Assembly (NCBI GenBank): GCA_963970005.1
Contig: CAXAMN010006546.1
Coordinates: forward strand, 7,524-71,523
Direction: 5' to 3'
Length of the DNA stretch: 64,000 bases
Origin: Durusdinium trenchii
Lineage: Eukaryota; Sar; Dinophyceae; Suessiales; Symbiodiniaceae
The notes below the pieces were generated by a model. It saw nothing but the letters and a program-made list of their open reading frames with translations, searched no databases and was not told where the DNA came from. Shown in pieces: positions 1-10,630 of this stretch. The first letter of the stretch is position 1; the number at the start of each line of letters is the position of its first letter. The translations under genes and the position numbers were made by a program.

Positions 1-590
1 AGCGCCGCAGCCGACCAGCGGCGACCAGCGGCGACCACAGCCGACAACGCGCGCCGCCAGAGCCTCTAACGGAGCGAGATCTATTGCAATTTACACTAAG
101 ACAGCGCCGCAGCCGACCAGCGGCGACCAGCGGCGACCACAGCCGACAACGCAACCGAAAGAGCCTCTAACGGAGCGAGATCTATTGCAATGTACACTAA
201 GACAGCGCCGCAGCCGACCAGCGGCGACCAGCGGCGACCACAGCCGACAACGCAACCGCCAGAGCCTGTAACGGAGCGAGATCTATTGCAATTTACACTA
301 AGACAGCGGCGCAGCCGACCAGCGGCGACCAGCGGCGACTAGCGGTGACCACAGCCGACAACGCAACCGCCAGAGCCTCTAACGGAGCGAGATCTATTGT
401 AATTTACACTAAGACAGCGCCGCAGCCGACCAGCGGCGACCAGCGGCGACCACAGCCGACAACGCAACCGCCAGAGCCTCTAACGGAGCGAGATCTATTG
501 CCAGCGGCGACCAGCGGCGACCACAGCCGACAACGCAACCGCCAGAGCCTCTAACGGAGCGAGATCTATTGCAATTTACACTAAGACAGC
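1..590. repeat. 101-bp tandem satellite, about 5.7 copies
   Basis: A unit beginning agcgccgcagccgacc restarts at 1, 103, 204, 305 and 416, so the period is about 101 bp (111 bp in the fourth copy, which has an extra short internal repeat). A final partial copy ends near 590. Inside each unit the 10-mer gcggcgacca is itself repeated. The array reaches base 1, so its left end lies outside the window. The open frames across it are by-products of repetition. Confidence 0.95.
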
Positions 591-629
591 GCCGCCTATG
601 GCTGTTTCCACTAAGACAACGCCGCCGCC

Positions 630-940
630 TGTGTGTGGTCTCTGTGTGTGTGATCTCTGTGTGTGTTGTCTCGGTGTGTGTTGTCTCTGTGTGTGTGTGT
701 GATCTCTGTCTGTGTTGTCTCGGTGTGTGTGTGTGTGTGATCTCTGTCTGTGTTGTCTCGGTGTGTGTGTTGTCTCTGTATGTATTGTCTCGGTGTGTGT
801 GTGTGTGTTGTCTTGGTGTGTGTTGTCTCTGTATGTATTGTCTCGGTGTGTGTTGTCTCGGTGTGTGTGGTCTCTGTGTGTGTGTTGCCTCGGTGTGTGT
901 GGTCTCTGTATGTGTTGTCTCGGTGTGGAGGGAGGAGGCG
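630..940. repeat. GT-rich minisatellite (tgtgtgttgtctcgg-like units)
   Basis: Degenerate 14-16 bp units of gtgtgtgttgtctcgg and gtgtgtgatctctg alternate for about 300 bp, followed by a purine-rich ggaggaggcggcgggaagcggga stretch to about 985. All six-frame ORFs here (poly-VCVVSVC or poly-HTETTH type) come from the repeat and are not considered genes. Confidence 0.93.
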
Positions 941-1009
941 GAGGCGGCGGGAAGCGGGAGGAGGAGGCGGCGGGAAGCGGGATGAGACATAGAAAAGAAG
1001 AACCCCACA

Positions 1010-1600
1010 CTAAGATGTGGAGAAAAAACTCAGCGCGGACGCAGAACAGGTCCAGCAGAAGTTGGTGCTAAGTCCACGACAGGAAGCCATTTGCATGGAT
1101 TTGCGAGCGGACTTCCTGAGCTCCAATTTACCCAATCACCAAATCCCTCCCCACGGAACCTGCGAGACTCTCTGTTGTTTGAAGCAGTGAATCTTCAGCG
1201 ACCTTGGGTGTTCCTTCTCTTCAGCCTGAGGACGCTTGGGTGTTGCAGCCAGTTCTGATAGGCTGCTTCCAGCAGCACGCTGACCTTTGGGGAGAAGCCC
1301 AGCCAATGGTTTTGGCCTTCCTCAAACTCCCAATAAGCCTCAGCATGGATTGCTTCAGCCAAATCAGTTGTCAAAATGATTCAATTGATTGAATTGCAAA
1401 AGTTTCTCAACGTGTGCCCTGCAGTGCCTTCACCAACGTCTTGTTCTGCTCCAACTGCCGCTGCTGTGCTACGCCGTTGCTCTTCACTCCAGGCGCCGTA
1501 GGAGGTGCAAAGGCCAGGCAGTAGGGGCAGCTCATGGCACAAAAGTGCTTGAGCAATCCGAAAAAAGGATGATGTATGACTTAGAATTACGCTCCGTGAC
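1010..1600. other. No recognised feature
   Basis: Mixed-composition sequence between the minisatellite and the first minus-strand exons. No convincing reading frame, RNA gene or repeat was seen. Confidence 0.5.
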
Positions 1601-1931
1601 GATTCTGGAGTTGAAATTGGCTTGCGGTCCATGCAAATCTGCAGAGCATGTTTAACATACTTCTGAACCAAGTACTCTAGAAAAGGCCATCCATTGAGCT
1701 CCACAAATCCGCCATTGATGAGATCGATCGCCTGTTATGCAAATCAAAAAGCTGCGCAAGGAATCACAAGTCTGTTCAATTATATATACAATTTGGAAGA
1801 TTCCACGCTTGTCGAGCTCACTCCATAGCTACGATAGCGTGTAATACAATGCTTTTGCTAACCTCTGTTTGGCGCTCCTTTTTGACGATTGGGCCGATGA
1901 CGTCCGGCGTCCGTTGCGCCAGGTCCCAAGT
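1600..1931 (-). CDS. Two exons of an unrecognised protein
   Basis: On the minus strand a frame containing TWDLAQRTPDVIGPIV and ending KKERQTE stops at a GAG^GTTAGC donor (exon end about 1863). It continues in phase 0 after an ACAG^GCG acceptor at 1731 as AIDLINGGFVELNGWPF and then LEYLVQKYVKHALQIC. The clean phase match between a conventional GT donor and an AG|G acceptor, and the protein-like composition, support real coding sequence. The 3' end is not resolved; the second frame stays open to 1381. I do not recognise the family, and it could be the 3' part of a larger gene. Confidence 0.5.
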
Positions 1932-1934
1932 GTC

Positions 1935-3590
1935 ACTGAGGACACTCTCTGTTGAGCAGATTTGATGTCCAAATGCGATTTGACAACGTCATTTCAGCTT
2001 CATGCACAACTTGCCCAGGTTCAGAAAGTTGGCGATTCACTGCAACTGTTGGATGTAACAAACAAACTATATATAATTATATAAGTTCGAGTAACTTTTG
2101 TCCAGTGTTTCCCCAAGGATGTAGGATATTGAAGGCACCATCGGCTCTGTGCTTTGCTCATCTCTATTGGCAGCTACAAGAGCGGCCTCTACTTTGGAGG
2201 TATCTCCTGAGAGAGGGCTTGCCCCAAGCAGTGCCTTTGGGCAGAGCTTGAGAGCAATGCCAGTTCAGCAAAATCGAAGACATTCCTTTTCTGTCCTAAT
2301 CAGTCAGTTCCAACGAAGACGTCTGCGCCTTACATCTTGCTCAGTCTCATCCGAACACCTACCGATCCGGAGAACTCAGGAGATACGAGTGCTTTGAGGC
2401 ACCCTCCACCGTCTCGTGCGGCAAGGAAAATGAAAACAAATCTCGAAATCTCGGCTATCTTTTGATTCTCTATGCTCTCGTCTCTGCTTGTTTCCCTTGC
2501 AGGTCGACACCACACACCATTGTAACACTGAATATGGAAAGTTTTGTTGAAACAATCATTGTTTGGAAACTTTGCAAGCAGAGAAACCAGCGCCCTGGCA
2601 CTCAAGAGTAACACAAAGGTGTGCGTACACATCCATCATGACTCATACGGGCACTGAGTTGGTTGAGAATCAACGAGTACTAATACTCAGTAGTCACTAG
2701 TCGGAACGTCGTGTCGGGTGCATCTGAGGACGTTGGCAAAAGCTTGTCATCTGCCAATCGTCCCTTTCGAGCATAGGTCATCTGATCATGTAGGTCACGT
2801 TCGCTTCTTTACTATGCTGTCCATGCAGCTGCGATTCAAACAGTTAGCTTTGAGCAGCTTTGGCTAGGGTCCCAAGCTGCCTCTTTTGGCAGGCTGCATG
2901 GCAGGTATTGCATTAGCTGTTGCACTTCGTGCTCGCTGAAAATGCAGGTGAGATTTGGGTGCAGTGCCCAAACCTTCGCCCTCTCAGGCAGACACACGGC
3001 CCTTGGTCTTTGGCTCCGGGAAAGACTCAAAGTTGCCTGTCATCGATCTGAAAGTCAAAATCATCTGTTGACTACGCATATGTTTGTCCTCTCAGACAAG
3101 GAAACTCCCATCTAGACCTTCGTTGGTATGGACCATAACCCTGCTTCCCCAATTCCTCGCCTCCTTCGTCAAATAACCGAAGCTCTGTCAGCACTATGGG
3201 GCTGTCGATGCCCTGACAGTTGACAGTGCTGGGGGAATGACGGATCTATACATGTGTTTTTAACAATCGGATAATGCACGCGGTGATACCATCAGGCCAT
3301 CATGCCCAAACCTTGGAAACCCGGGATCAAGAAGCTTCATGTGCCCTTAGTCTCTTAAATTCTGCTAATATCAATCGACCCCCCGACCTTCAGTGCATAA
3401 GCACCCAAGCGCTGGAGTGACCAACCTGCCGAACAAATGAAGAGATATGCAACATGTACATGACCTGCGCACATGTTGATTCCCAGCAAACACAGCACTC
3501 TCAGATCAACCTACACAACCACGATGCAAATAACTGACAAAAGACTGTCACGACTAAAGCCAAAACTGCAAATGCAACGGATAACCAGGT
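1935..3590. other. Mostly unassigned; one possible exon
   Basis: The minus-strand frame at 2836-3030 (VCLPERAKVWALHPNL and following) has protein-like composition and may be an exon, but no splice partner was found. The rest shows no recognised feature. Confidence 0.3.
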
Positions 3591-5060
3591 TTATCTGTAT
3601 ATGTATACATATTGTAAGCATCCAGCTACTATTTCTGCACGTTGTGTGTGCGCGCAATCTGTGGAACGTTTCCAGCTCGGGCCTGGCACGGCTGACTGTT
3701 GAGGGGCTGGTGAGACCGGCTGTGGCTGGATCGGTGGCTGCATCGGCTGCGGTTGCATGGGCAGCGACTGCACAGGGTGCTGAACCTGCTGCCCAGGTTG
3801 CCCAACCTTCCATCCTGTGATGCCAGGATGCCTCAGCATCAAAGCTCAGCCTCCCCAACGCATCAGATCCAAATGAAATATAATGAAATCAGAGCAAGTC
3901 CGCACGTTGTAAATATTCAACTGCTCAATCTCCATGGTGGGTCCCAGGTTGGCAAGGTCAGTTTGTGCCAGCTGCAATTTTTGCTAGACCGCTCGCAGGG
4001 TGAGCGCCGGAGAGGGTTGAGTTTGAGGTGCTAGTACGTCAGAGTTCTGCAACTACCTTGCTCCCACCTTTTTCAGCCCATGGTGGGTCACAGCCAGTTG
4101 CATTCCGACCAACGATGTCACCTTCATGCTCCTTTTGGCTAGCGGGCAGTACCGCTTTGGAGGAGGCATCTTGAGGTTGGTGTACTCACACGGTTCAACA
4201 TACAGAAAACGGTGCATAGGCCACATAGGAACGAGATGCACCTGTGGTTGCTATGGCCGTATTTTCCAGGTACAGTGGAAAAGCTTCGAATTTGTTTGGG
4301 CGTCCAATTTCGCTGTTTGATGCACCTTGGGTTCTTTGATTGCTAAAATGCAATAAGGGTAGGCTTGGAGCCGGAGCCGAACGCCGAGGAGCCAAGCCAA
4401 AAAGTGGGAAGGTTCGAGGAGCCAAGCAAACAGGAGGGGAAGGCACAAATGAAAGGCAGAGCCAGCAAACGGATCAACGGATGGCAATGCAATGGGCAAG
4501 ACAGGTGTCGAGAGGGTAGCAAGGTACCAAAAGCTATCAAAAGGGAAAGATTCTCGAGAACAGCACCCTAAGTCAGCTTCCACTCCTTGAGCTTGAGGTG
4601 CAAGTACGTAACTACAGTTCTTCAGGCAGAAATACCTGGCAAGGAAGACCTTGTGAAAAGCAGTTTGCCTTTGAAGAGAGCCAACGCGAGGAGCTGCGTT
4701 TGTCACCCCCTACTTTCACACCTTCGCCCCCAAAGCGGCAAATGTTCTTCAAAGCCTGCCCTGACTAAATTTTAGTAGTGGCGCCTGCCTGCTTAATTAG
4801 TCAAGTATATAAGTGGAGTTTGGCTCGCTAAGCTTCATGAAGTAAGGGGTAGCATTAGCTAAACTTGCAAGCTACTACCTACTGGAGCTATTCATTTGTA
4901 GATTTTTGGGAAACATGTCTGTTTCTCTCTCAATTCATTTCTATATCGACTCATATCTCTGGACCTGCTCAAATGCCCATGTTGCCGAGGTTCTGCTGTT
5001 GCACAGGAGTTGGCTGCACCCCTGGAGTCGGCTGCGGGATCATTTGTGGATAGCCTCGCC
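3591..5060 (-). CDS. Possible P/Q-rich exons of an unrecognised gene
   Basis: Three minus-strand pieces look coding. At about 4960-5060 the frame reads Pro/Gln-rich (PQMIPQPTPGVQPTPVQQQN). At 4053-4241 it reads YTNLKMPPPKRYCPLAKR and then MKVTSLVGMQLAVTHHGLKK, ending at AAAAG^GTGGGA, a GT donor. At 3690-3840 it is again P/Q-rich (VGQPGQQVQHPVQSLPMQPQ). They lie directly downstream of the last cyclase exon on the same strand and could be its C-terminal tail or a separate gene. Splice junctions between them were not resolved. Confidence 0.35.
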
Positions 5061-5138
5061 ACCGACGAAGCATGTGGCGAAAAGGTCTGTGGAGTTACAG
5101 TCTGCTAGCAACCTCTGTTAGTGTGTATGACTGGTTGT

Positions 5139-8100
5139 TCATGACCTAACTTGCGCAAAGCACAATAGACCATGAGCGTGATGCAACCTAGGAGTTGTTG
5201 AATCAAAAAACACATTTGGATCGAAAGCCCTTGTGTGCAAATCATGCTCCGATCCTGGCAATTTCGGCGGTTGTTGCCACTGCAACCCTGGCAGGCGGCC
5301 AGTGGCACTCGGATCTATCGGGGTGTCGCCACCCAAGAGCACCTGTGCATCAAAACCAAGAACGCTAAAAGGCTTTGAGAGGCTTTGAGAGGCTTTGAGA
5401 GCCTGAAGTTACCCCTTTCCTTTTCTGTTCTTTGTTCAACTTTGTTCCTCTCGTTTCTCTTCTTGTTGTGCTCCCCTGTTAATTTTTGGCTATGGTATGT
5501 TCTTTCGATGCAAAGAAAGTAAGATCCGAAAGCACGCAAAATGTGCGTTCATGTGTGTTCCTTACGACTCGCCGGCCTGTCCCGGGTGGGCAGCGGCTGC
5601 GATGCGAGCGGTGCGGTTCACTATGGTGCCAAAGTAGTCGGCCTCGGCCAAACAGTGGGTACAAGTGGATTAATACGGACACACCGGATACACCAAGCTA
5701 GTATCAAACTCCATGCAGTGATGTGCAGTGCATATCAGCTACTTCTTGTCGCAATTGCATGCCCATTCGCTACATTGGCCTCCAAATTCTTGATCCGTGA
5801 GTGAGGATGCCATACAAAGAAGGCAAATTAGGACGTCTTCGGCACATGTTTTACAAATTGCAGCGTTTTGCCCTGGTTTCACTTCCTTTGTCAGCCTTTA
5901 CTTCTTCACCAACAGCACAGCCAGGGAACTCGTCCAGTCGATGCGTGTGGTCTTCTGGATGTGTAGCCACCACTAAGTGCCTCAGAGCATTTCATCAGAC
6001 TTCAGAAATGGATGCATTTAACGCATGGAACATAAGAGTTCCAAACTGCACTGCTCATATGCCATGGCACTCCTATTGAGACCCGAAGCCCACGAGCCGT
6101 GGTCGGACCTATGCTCATTGTCACTGCAGAATGACCACTGAAACTCGACGATACTTCACACGAACTCATCTGCTTGGACATGTGGAGTCATCGTCCGAAG
6201 ATGGTCCGTGTACCAAAAATACAGTCCACACCCCTCAACAAACCCTAATGGACAGCTTTGACAAACTCTAATTCTGGTGACTCGAACATCAACCTGTCGC
6301 GGTTCATGTGTCAGATATCTGTGCCCAGCCTCTTTGCTTGAGACCGTCCGGCCAAGGCAAGTGAGGCAACTTCCTCTGCAGGAGGATCGAGAAGACGGCG
6401 GCATCCACCATGTTGGCAAATGCCAGCCTTGTGAGTGAGTGTGGAAAGCTTCACAGGTATGTACGTCATTTCGTCACCTGCGGAAATCTAGTATTTTTGC
6501 AGAAAAGGTGCATGAATGCACCTTCGTCTTCTTGGCATTCATATCCACTCCCGTCGCCCGCATTTCGGAGCACTTCCCGCAAGTAGCCACGCCTGCGGAA
6601 ACACGTGAAAACCGGATGTCTGATGGTTTTTGGGTCTCAGGTGTGTCTGGTTCGGGGTGGACGACCACTCTAAGGCTCTGACAGAAGCCCAAGTGATTGG
6701 CTTGCAAGCATTGGATCAGTGGCGACCAGTTCACGAGCCCCCTGGGTGAAAACGAAGCAGAGGGTGATGGATGGCCTTGGACTCCAGGAATCTCAAAGGG
6801 TCTCAAACTCAGACTGTCCGTAGGTGCACTGTGACAGCTAAGAATCAGGCCCTGCAGGAGACTCCACAAACCCTGGTAGGATTTGTTGCTCGCTGTCTAT
6901 TGGAGGAAAGACTCGACCACCAGTGAAGGTAGATGCATCCGCAGAATCCTCACCTCACCAGAAAGTCATCCGGCTAACTGATTTTCACCAACAGCATCCG
7001 TTTAGTCATTCAATCTCCTTGTTCGCTGTCAAGTCGCACGAATATGCGTGAGCCTGCTCATGTGCCACTAGTTGAATTAATTGCACTTTCGCACGGCCCG
7101 CACATCCAGTTCTGGATGCATCTTCTGTCAGGCCATGCCCCTCCAAAATGTGCTCTCCCAGGTCAACAACCTTCAGGGTTGATTTGAAGGCCAACAAGAG
7201 CTTGTGAAAAGCCGAAATGACCCCTTCTACCTATCCGTTGAATGGGTGGGAAGTTACTTGAATACGGTTTGAACAGTGGCAGTTTCACGAGAGCGACTCC
7301 ATCATGATTTGGTTGGGATGTTGTGGCCTGGGGACTGCCAAGCACAGTCAGCAAGCCATCAATCAGGTAGAAGCTGCTTGCAGACAAAATGATCTGCCCT
7401 CCGTGGCAGACGCCCTGATCAGGGCTCTAAGTGTCTTGCTCTTGCACACTGGGTCCGTGAGATGACCACCATAGGCCGTTTAGGCATGGAAATAGTTCTC
7501 AAAAAATGTCAAACGTTATGTCATGGATGCCCATCGTTCATGTGAGACTTTTGTAGACAGGCCTCAATCGCCTTGGCCATAGCTACACTTGGTCCTGCAT
7601 ATCTCCAGCGGCCAGTAACCTTCCGAACGTTGACTGCATCAACAAGCATCCATAAACTGGAAGCACTCATATATATATATATATATGCTAACCCCCCCCC
7701 AAAAAAAAACAACGTTTTCAAACAAATTTCTTGCTTGTATGTGAGAGTTGTCCTTGATGGTAAAGCAGATGTATTGAAAGCAGATTTGTTCTTGATGGCC
7801 AAGCAGATGTACAACAGATGAAGCCTTTGGATGCAATGGCACAAACAGCTCACTTTGCCTTGCAGATCTCATCAGCGATCAAAGTGCACTACGCTGTTCT
7901 TAGGAAATTTTTCATTTCCCAAGTGCACACGCTACCCAAAGATCTTTCTGTCTATACCAGCACAGGTACTGCGCCGAACGCAATTTGGAGCGAAGGCGCT
8001 TCAAGCCTGCTGTACAGTTCTGGTTCAAGACAATCCGATCATTGAGATATCGCCAGGCCCGGTCGATGACCTGAGTGCCGGCTTTGACCTTCAGAACCGT

Positions 8101-10592
8101 CTTAGTGACAGGCACTTTGTGCGTAGCAATACGAACATACTTTTCAAGCTGCCACCTCCACTTGCCCTTGACCTTGATGTGCTTCTGCAGTGCACCACAT
8201 TGTCGTGCAAGACGCCAGGGACTCGGGCTCGATCGGCATCTGTGTGAAGGATCACCTTTTTGTTTTGAAGCCATTTTTCGGCAATGGGTTTCCATTCCAC
8301 TTTCCGGATGGCCCCTGGCCCTGGAGCTCGAGCAGCAGCCAATGCAGGCGTCAGACGATGGAGCACAAGAGTCTCGGGGTGTCCACGCTTCACCAACCCA
8401 CACCATTGCTCCCACAAGACACACTTGGATGGGTCTGGAGCATCTGTTGCTAGGTCTTTCCTGTCAAAAGTGGCTTCCTCAGCCTCCACATCGCTCCAGG
8501 GCTTTCCAGCCCCGAAGTCAATCTCCTTTTCCTTTGTCTCCACCCATTTCATACGCAAGTCGCAGAGAAGAGTCTCCCACTCTTCAATGACCTTGTGATT
8601 GACGCCCAAGAGCCGGTGAATGATGGTGGTATATATACCCCACCTTGCTATTTTTTATATACCCTACCTTGCAAAAACACTGGCAGGCTCAAAAAATCAA
8701 ACATTTATACACCCCCCAGACCCCCCATAGATCCTAAAACTTTTGTTATTTTTTATTTGTTTGAGCCTGCCAGGGTTTTGTGACTAGGGCCTTTTGAAAT
8801 TTTGGCGTTTTTTTGAGCCTGCCAGTGGTTTTTTCAATTTTTGGTCTACCCCACCTTGCAAAAACGCTGGCAGGCTCAAAAAAATCAACTCCCCCAGAGC
8901 CCCCATAGATACCAAGATTTTGATGTTTTTTATTTGTTTGAGCCTGCCAGGGTTTTGTGACTATGGCCTTTTGAAATTGTTGATTTGTTTGAGCCTGCCA
9001 GTGTTTTTGCAATGTTTGGTCTACCCCACCTTGCCAAAATGCTGGCAGGCTCAAAAAAAATATACCACCAGTATATAGTTTATATTAAATATATATATAT
9101 ATATATATTTGATCAGATGTAGGAGGATGTTCATTTAGCATTTTGGTCAGACGCCACATGCACATTGCAGATTCAGATTTGTTGGTACCCCCCACCTCCC
9201 CTATTTGTCTGAAAGTGTTGGTTTTGGGGGGGGTACCATATATATATGTATATACACACAATATAAATATTAAAGTTGTAAATACATCTCTTGCAAGAGA
9301 GAGGAATCAGTGCTGTCACTCCACCGTGTTGTGGCACACACTGCATGCTAAAAATGAAGTTTACCATTAAACAATTGCTTTGGCAATGGTTTGAGCCTTT
9401 TTCCCTTTGCCTTTGTTTTCAACTGTATGGTGTCTGGCCGGCCTCATGTTTGGTGACAGAGGCTGGCCGCCCTGAGTGCAGACCCATACGCACGCGAAGG
9501 CCTCTCCATGCATCATCACTGGCCTTGGAAGCGTAAGATTGAGTGAACGATTACAGCACCCGTATAGAACCGCTCGTTTGATGCCTTCGTCATGATCACC
9601 TCCAACAGTGCAAATCCCTCTCAAAATCTGGTTGACATTGAGTATTTCTCAGCATGCTGCAGCAGCATCTGGGTGCGATAGTGTGGCAGCTGGCCAGTCA
9701 CAGCGCAGCAGCTCTGCCTAACAGAGTGTAAAAAGCGCAGAGCTATGTTTGTCTTTGTCTGACATGTTCTGCGAAGAGCGACCAACAATCAGAGCAAAAA
9801 GCGAGCAGCCCTGGCGGGGAAATCCGATGAACTCTATTATATACTCTATTGCAGCAGCATCGTGTCAATCAAAAGTTCACCTGAAAAAGTGCTCATGAAA
9901 CTCTGGCCTGTGTGTCCAAGCAGAAAGCCACTGCATCGCACGTGTCATGAAAGGCAATCTGGAAAGCGTCTCCTTCTGTTGTCACCTTAAGAGGCAACAA
10001 AAAGGGCGGCATGCGCAGAACATAACAAACACAGGGATTCACCGACACCCGCACCAATCTCGCCTCATAGCCACTATGCTTTGCTAAGACCTGTCGAATG
10101 GTCGCATCGTGAAGCCTCAATGCCAGTTCCATGGCCCGAGGATTGGCTTCCCAAAGAGACGTGGAGCCTGACAGCTTCGCACAACCTCCTAGCTGCTCCC
10201 GCGTGTTTTCAAACCACCCTACAAAAAATGATATTTTGGTGAAACATGAACGTTATGGCCTCTATTCGTCTATGGCCTATTTTGCTTCTTCAGGTTCCCT
10301 GCCTTGCACGTCTGTGAAAACCATTGTAAAGTCGTCCGTCTTCCCTTGAGGAGGTTTGCTCTTCGCGGTGATGGCCAACCGCTGTCTGGGCGGAGCCTAT
10401 CGATGGAGCTCAAACAGTGGTTTCATAATTGTCAAGACCAAAACATCCAAATGCAATCAAATTGGTCAAGGTTGCATAATTAGAGACGACATGATATGAT
10501 CAGAAACACTGGGCCTTTTGAGAGACTGGCCGCTCAGGTCTTGTCCCAGCTCCTGTGGGACTGATCTCTGCGATTTTGGTCACCACCATATC
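5139..10592 (-). CDS. Class III nucleotidyl cyclase with two homology domains (C1 and C2), multi-exon
   Basis: Predicted to make cAMP or cGMP from ATP or GTP. Phase-consistent minus-strand exons: 10592-10515, 10396-10303 (MVFTDVQ, metal Asp), 10167-10064 (STSLWEANP..GYE), 9985-9908 (VTTEGDAFQIAF, second metal Asp), 9717-~9664 (ELLRCDWP), 9523-9443 (WRGLRVRMGLHSG), 7619-7563 (VTGRWRYAGPSVAMAKAIE), 7414-7328 (CHGGQIILS), 7170 onward (VVDLGEHILEG). A second domain follows: 6775-6677 (CFVFTQGAREL), 6592-~6500 (GYECQEDEGAFM), ~6420-6330 (LAFANMVDAAVF), from 6108 (ARGLRVSIG), ending 5930 (PHASTGR), 5642-5577 (ADYFGTIVNRTARI), from 5342 (VLLGG). C1 lacks the catalytic Asn/Arg; C2 lacks both Asp residues but keeps Asn and Arg. 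The adenine-selecting Lys is Thr in C1 and Gln in C2. No membrane segments were seen. A start at ATG 10589, just after an AG, is plausible. Junctions 9664/9523 and 6500/6420 and the 3' end are unresolved. Confidence 0.88.
5372..5403. repeat. Three tandem copies of an 11-bp unit
   Basis: The unit ggctttgagag is repeated three times inside the cyclase intron 5343-5576, next to a pyrimidine-rich tract that leads into the acceptor (GCACAG^GTG on the minus strand). Confidence 0.85.
7669..7690. repeat. (AT)n microsatellite
   Basis: An alternating AT run followed by a C9 run and an A9 run (7691-7710), inside the long cyclase intron. Confidence 0.95.
7912..8609 (-). pseudogene. ISXO2-type DDE transposase remnant, frameshifted
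   Basis: Two overlapping minus-strand frames together read like the C-terminal half of the ISXO2-like transposase domain. The first (8609-8091) has EWETLLCDLRMKW, VLWEQWCGLVKRGHPETLVL, APGPGAIRKVEWKPIAEKWL and VILHTDADRA, the last being the usual site of the second catalytic Asp. Near 8190 the homology moves to the second frame (to 7912): KHIKVKGKWRW, then LKVKAGTQVIDRAWRYL and a stop after VACALGK. The frame change is a disabling indel or a sequencing error. The N-terminal zinc-binding part and the first Asp region are missing. The fragment sits in a cyclase intron. Confidence 0.8.
8666..9060. repeat. Two tandem ~187-bp units with embedded inverted ctggcaggctcaaa motifs
   Basis: The unit starting accttgcaaaaac begins at 8666 and 8853, and a third partial copy (accttgccaaaat) begins at 9028. 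Each unit carries the 14-mer ctggcaggctcaaa and its reverse complement tttgagcctgccag several times, plus the phrases ccccatagat and gggttttgtgacta. The repeated inverted motif could fold into alternative hairpins. Open frames across it are repeat artefacts. Confidence 0.92.
9088..9112. repeat. (AT)n microsatellite
   Basis: Alternating AT run bordering the tandem repeat in the same intron. Confidence 0.95.
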
Positions 10593-10630
10593 CTCGATCC
10601 ATAAATAGTTGTGAGTTTACACAAATCCTG

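Larger units (their letters stand above)
7620..9442 (-). other. 1.8-kb cyclase intron carrying a transposase remnant and tandem repeats
   Basis: It lies between the exon ending KHE at 9443 (donor CATGAG^GCCGGC) and the exon starting VTGRW at 7619 (acceptor GGAAG^GTTACT). Both sides are phase 0. Other introns of this gene are about 78-290 nt, so the extra length is explained by the ISXO2-like fragment (7912-8609), the ~187-bp tandem repeat (8666-9060) and AT microsatellites. Confidence 0.75.

Noticed and set aside
1-590. Possible CRISPR-like array
   Set aside because: Units are contiguous 101-bp tandem copies with no unique spacers, and the context is eukaryotic nuclear DNA.
409-1071. Several 80-199 codon ORFs on both strands (poly-HTETTH, poly-VCVVSVC)
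   Set aside because: They follow the GT minisatellite exactly; the repeat has no stops in several frames. Low-complexity artefact.
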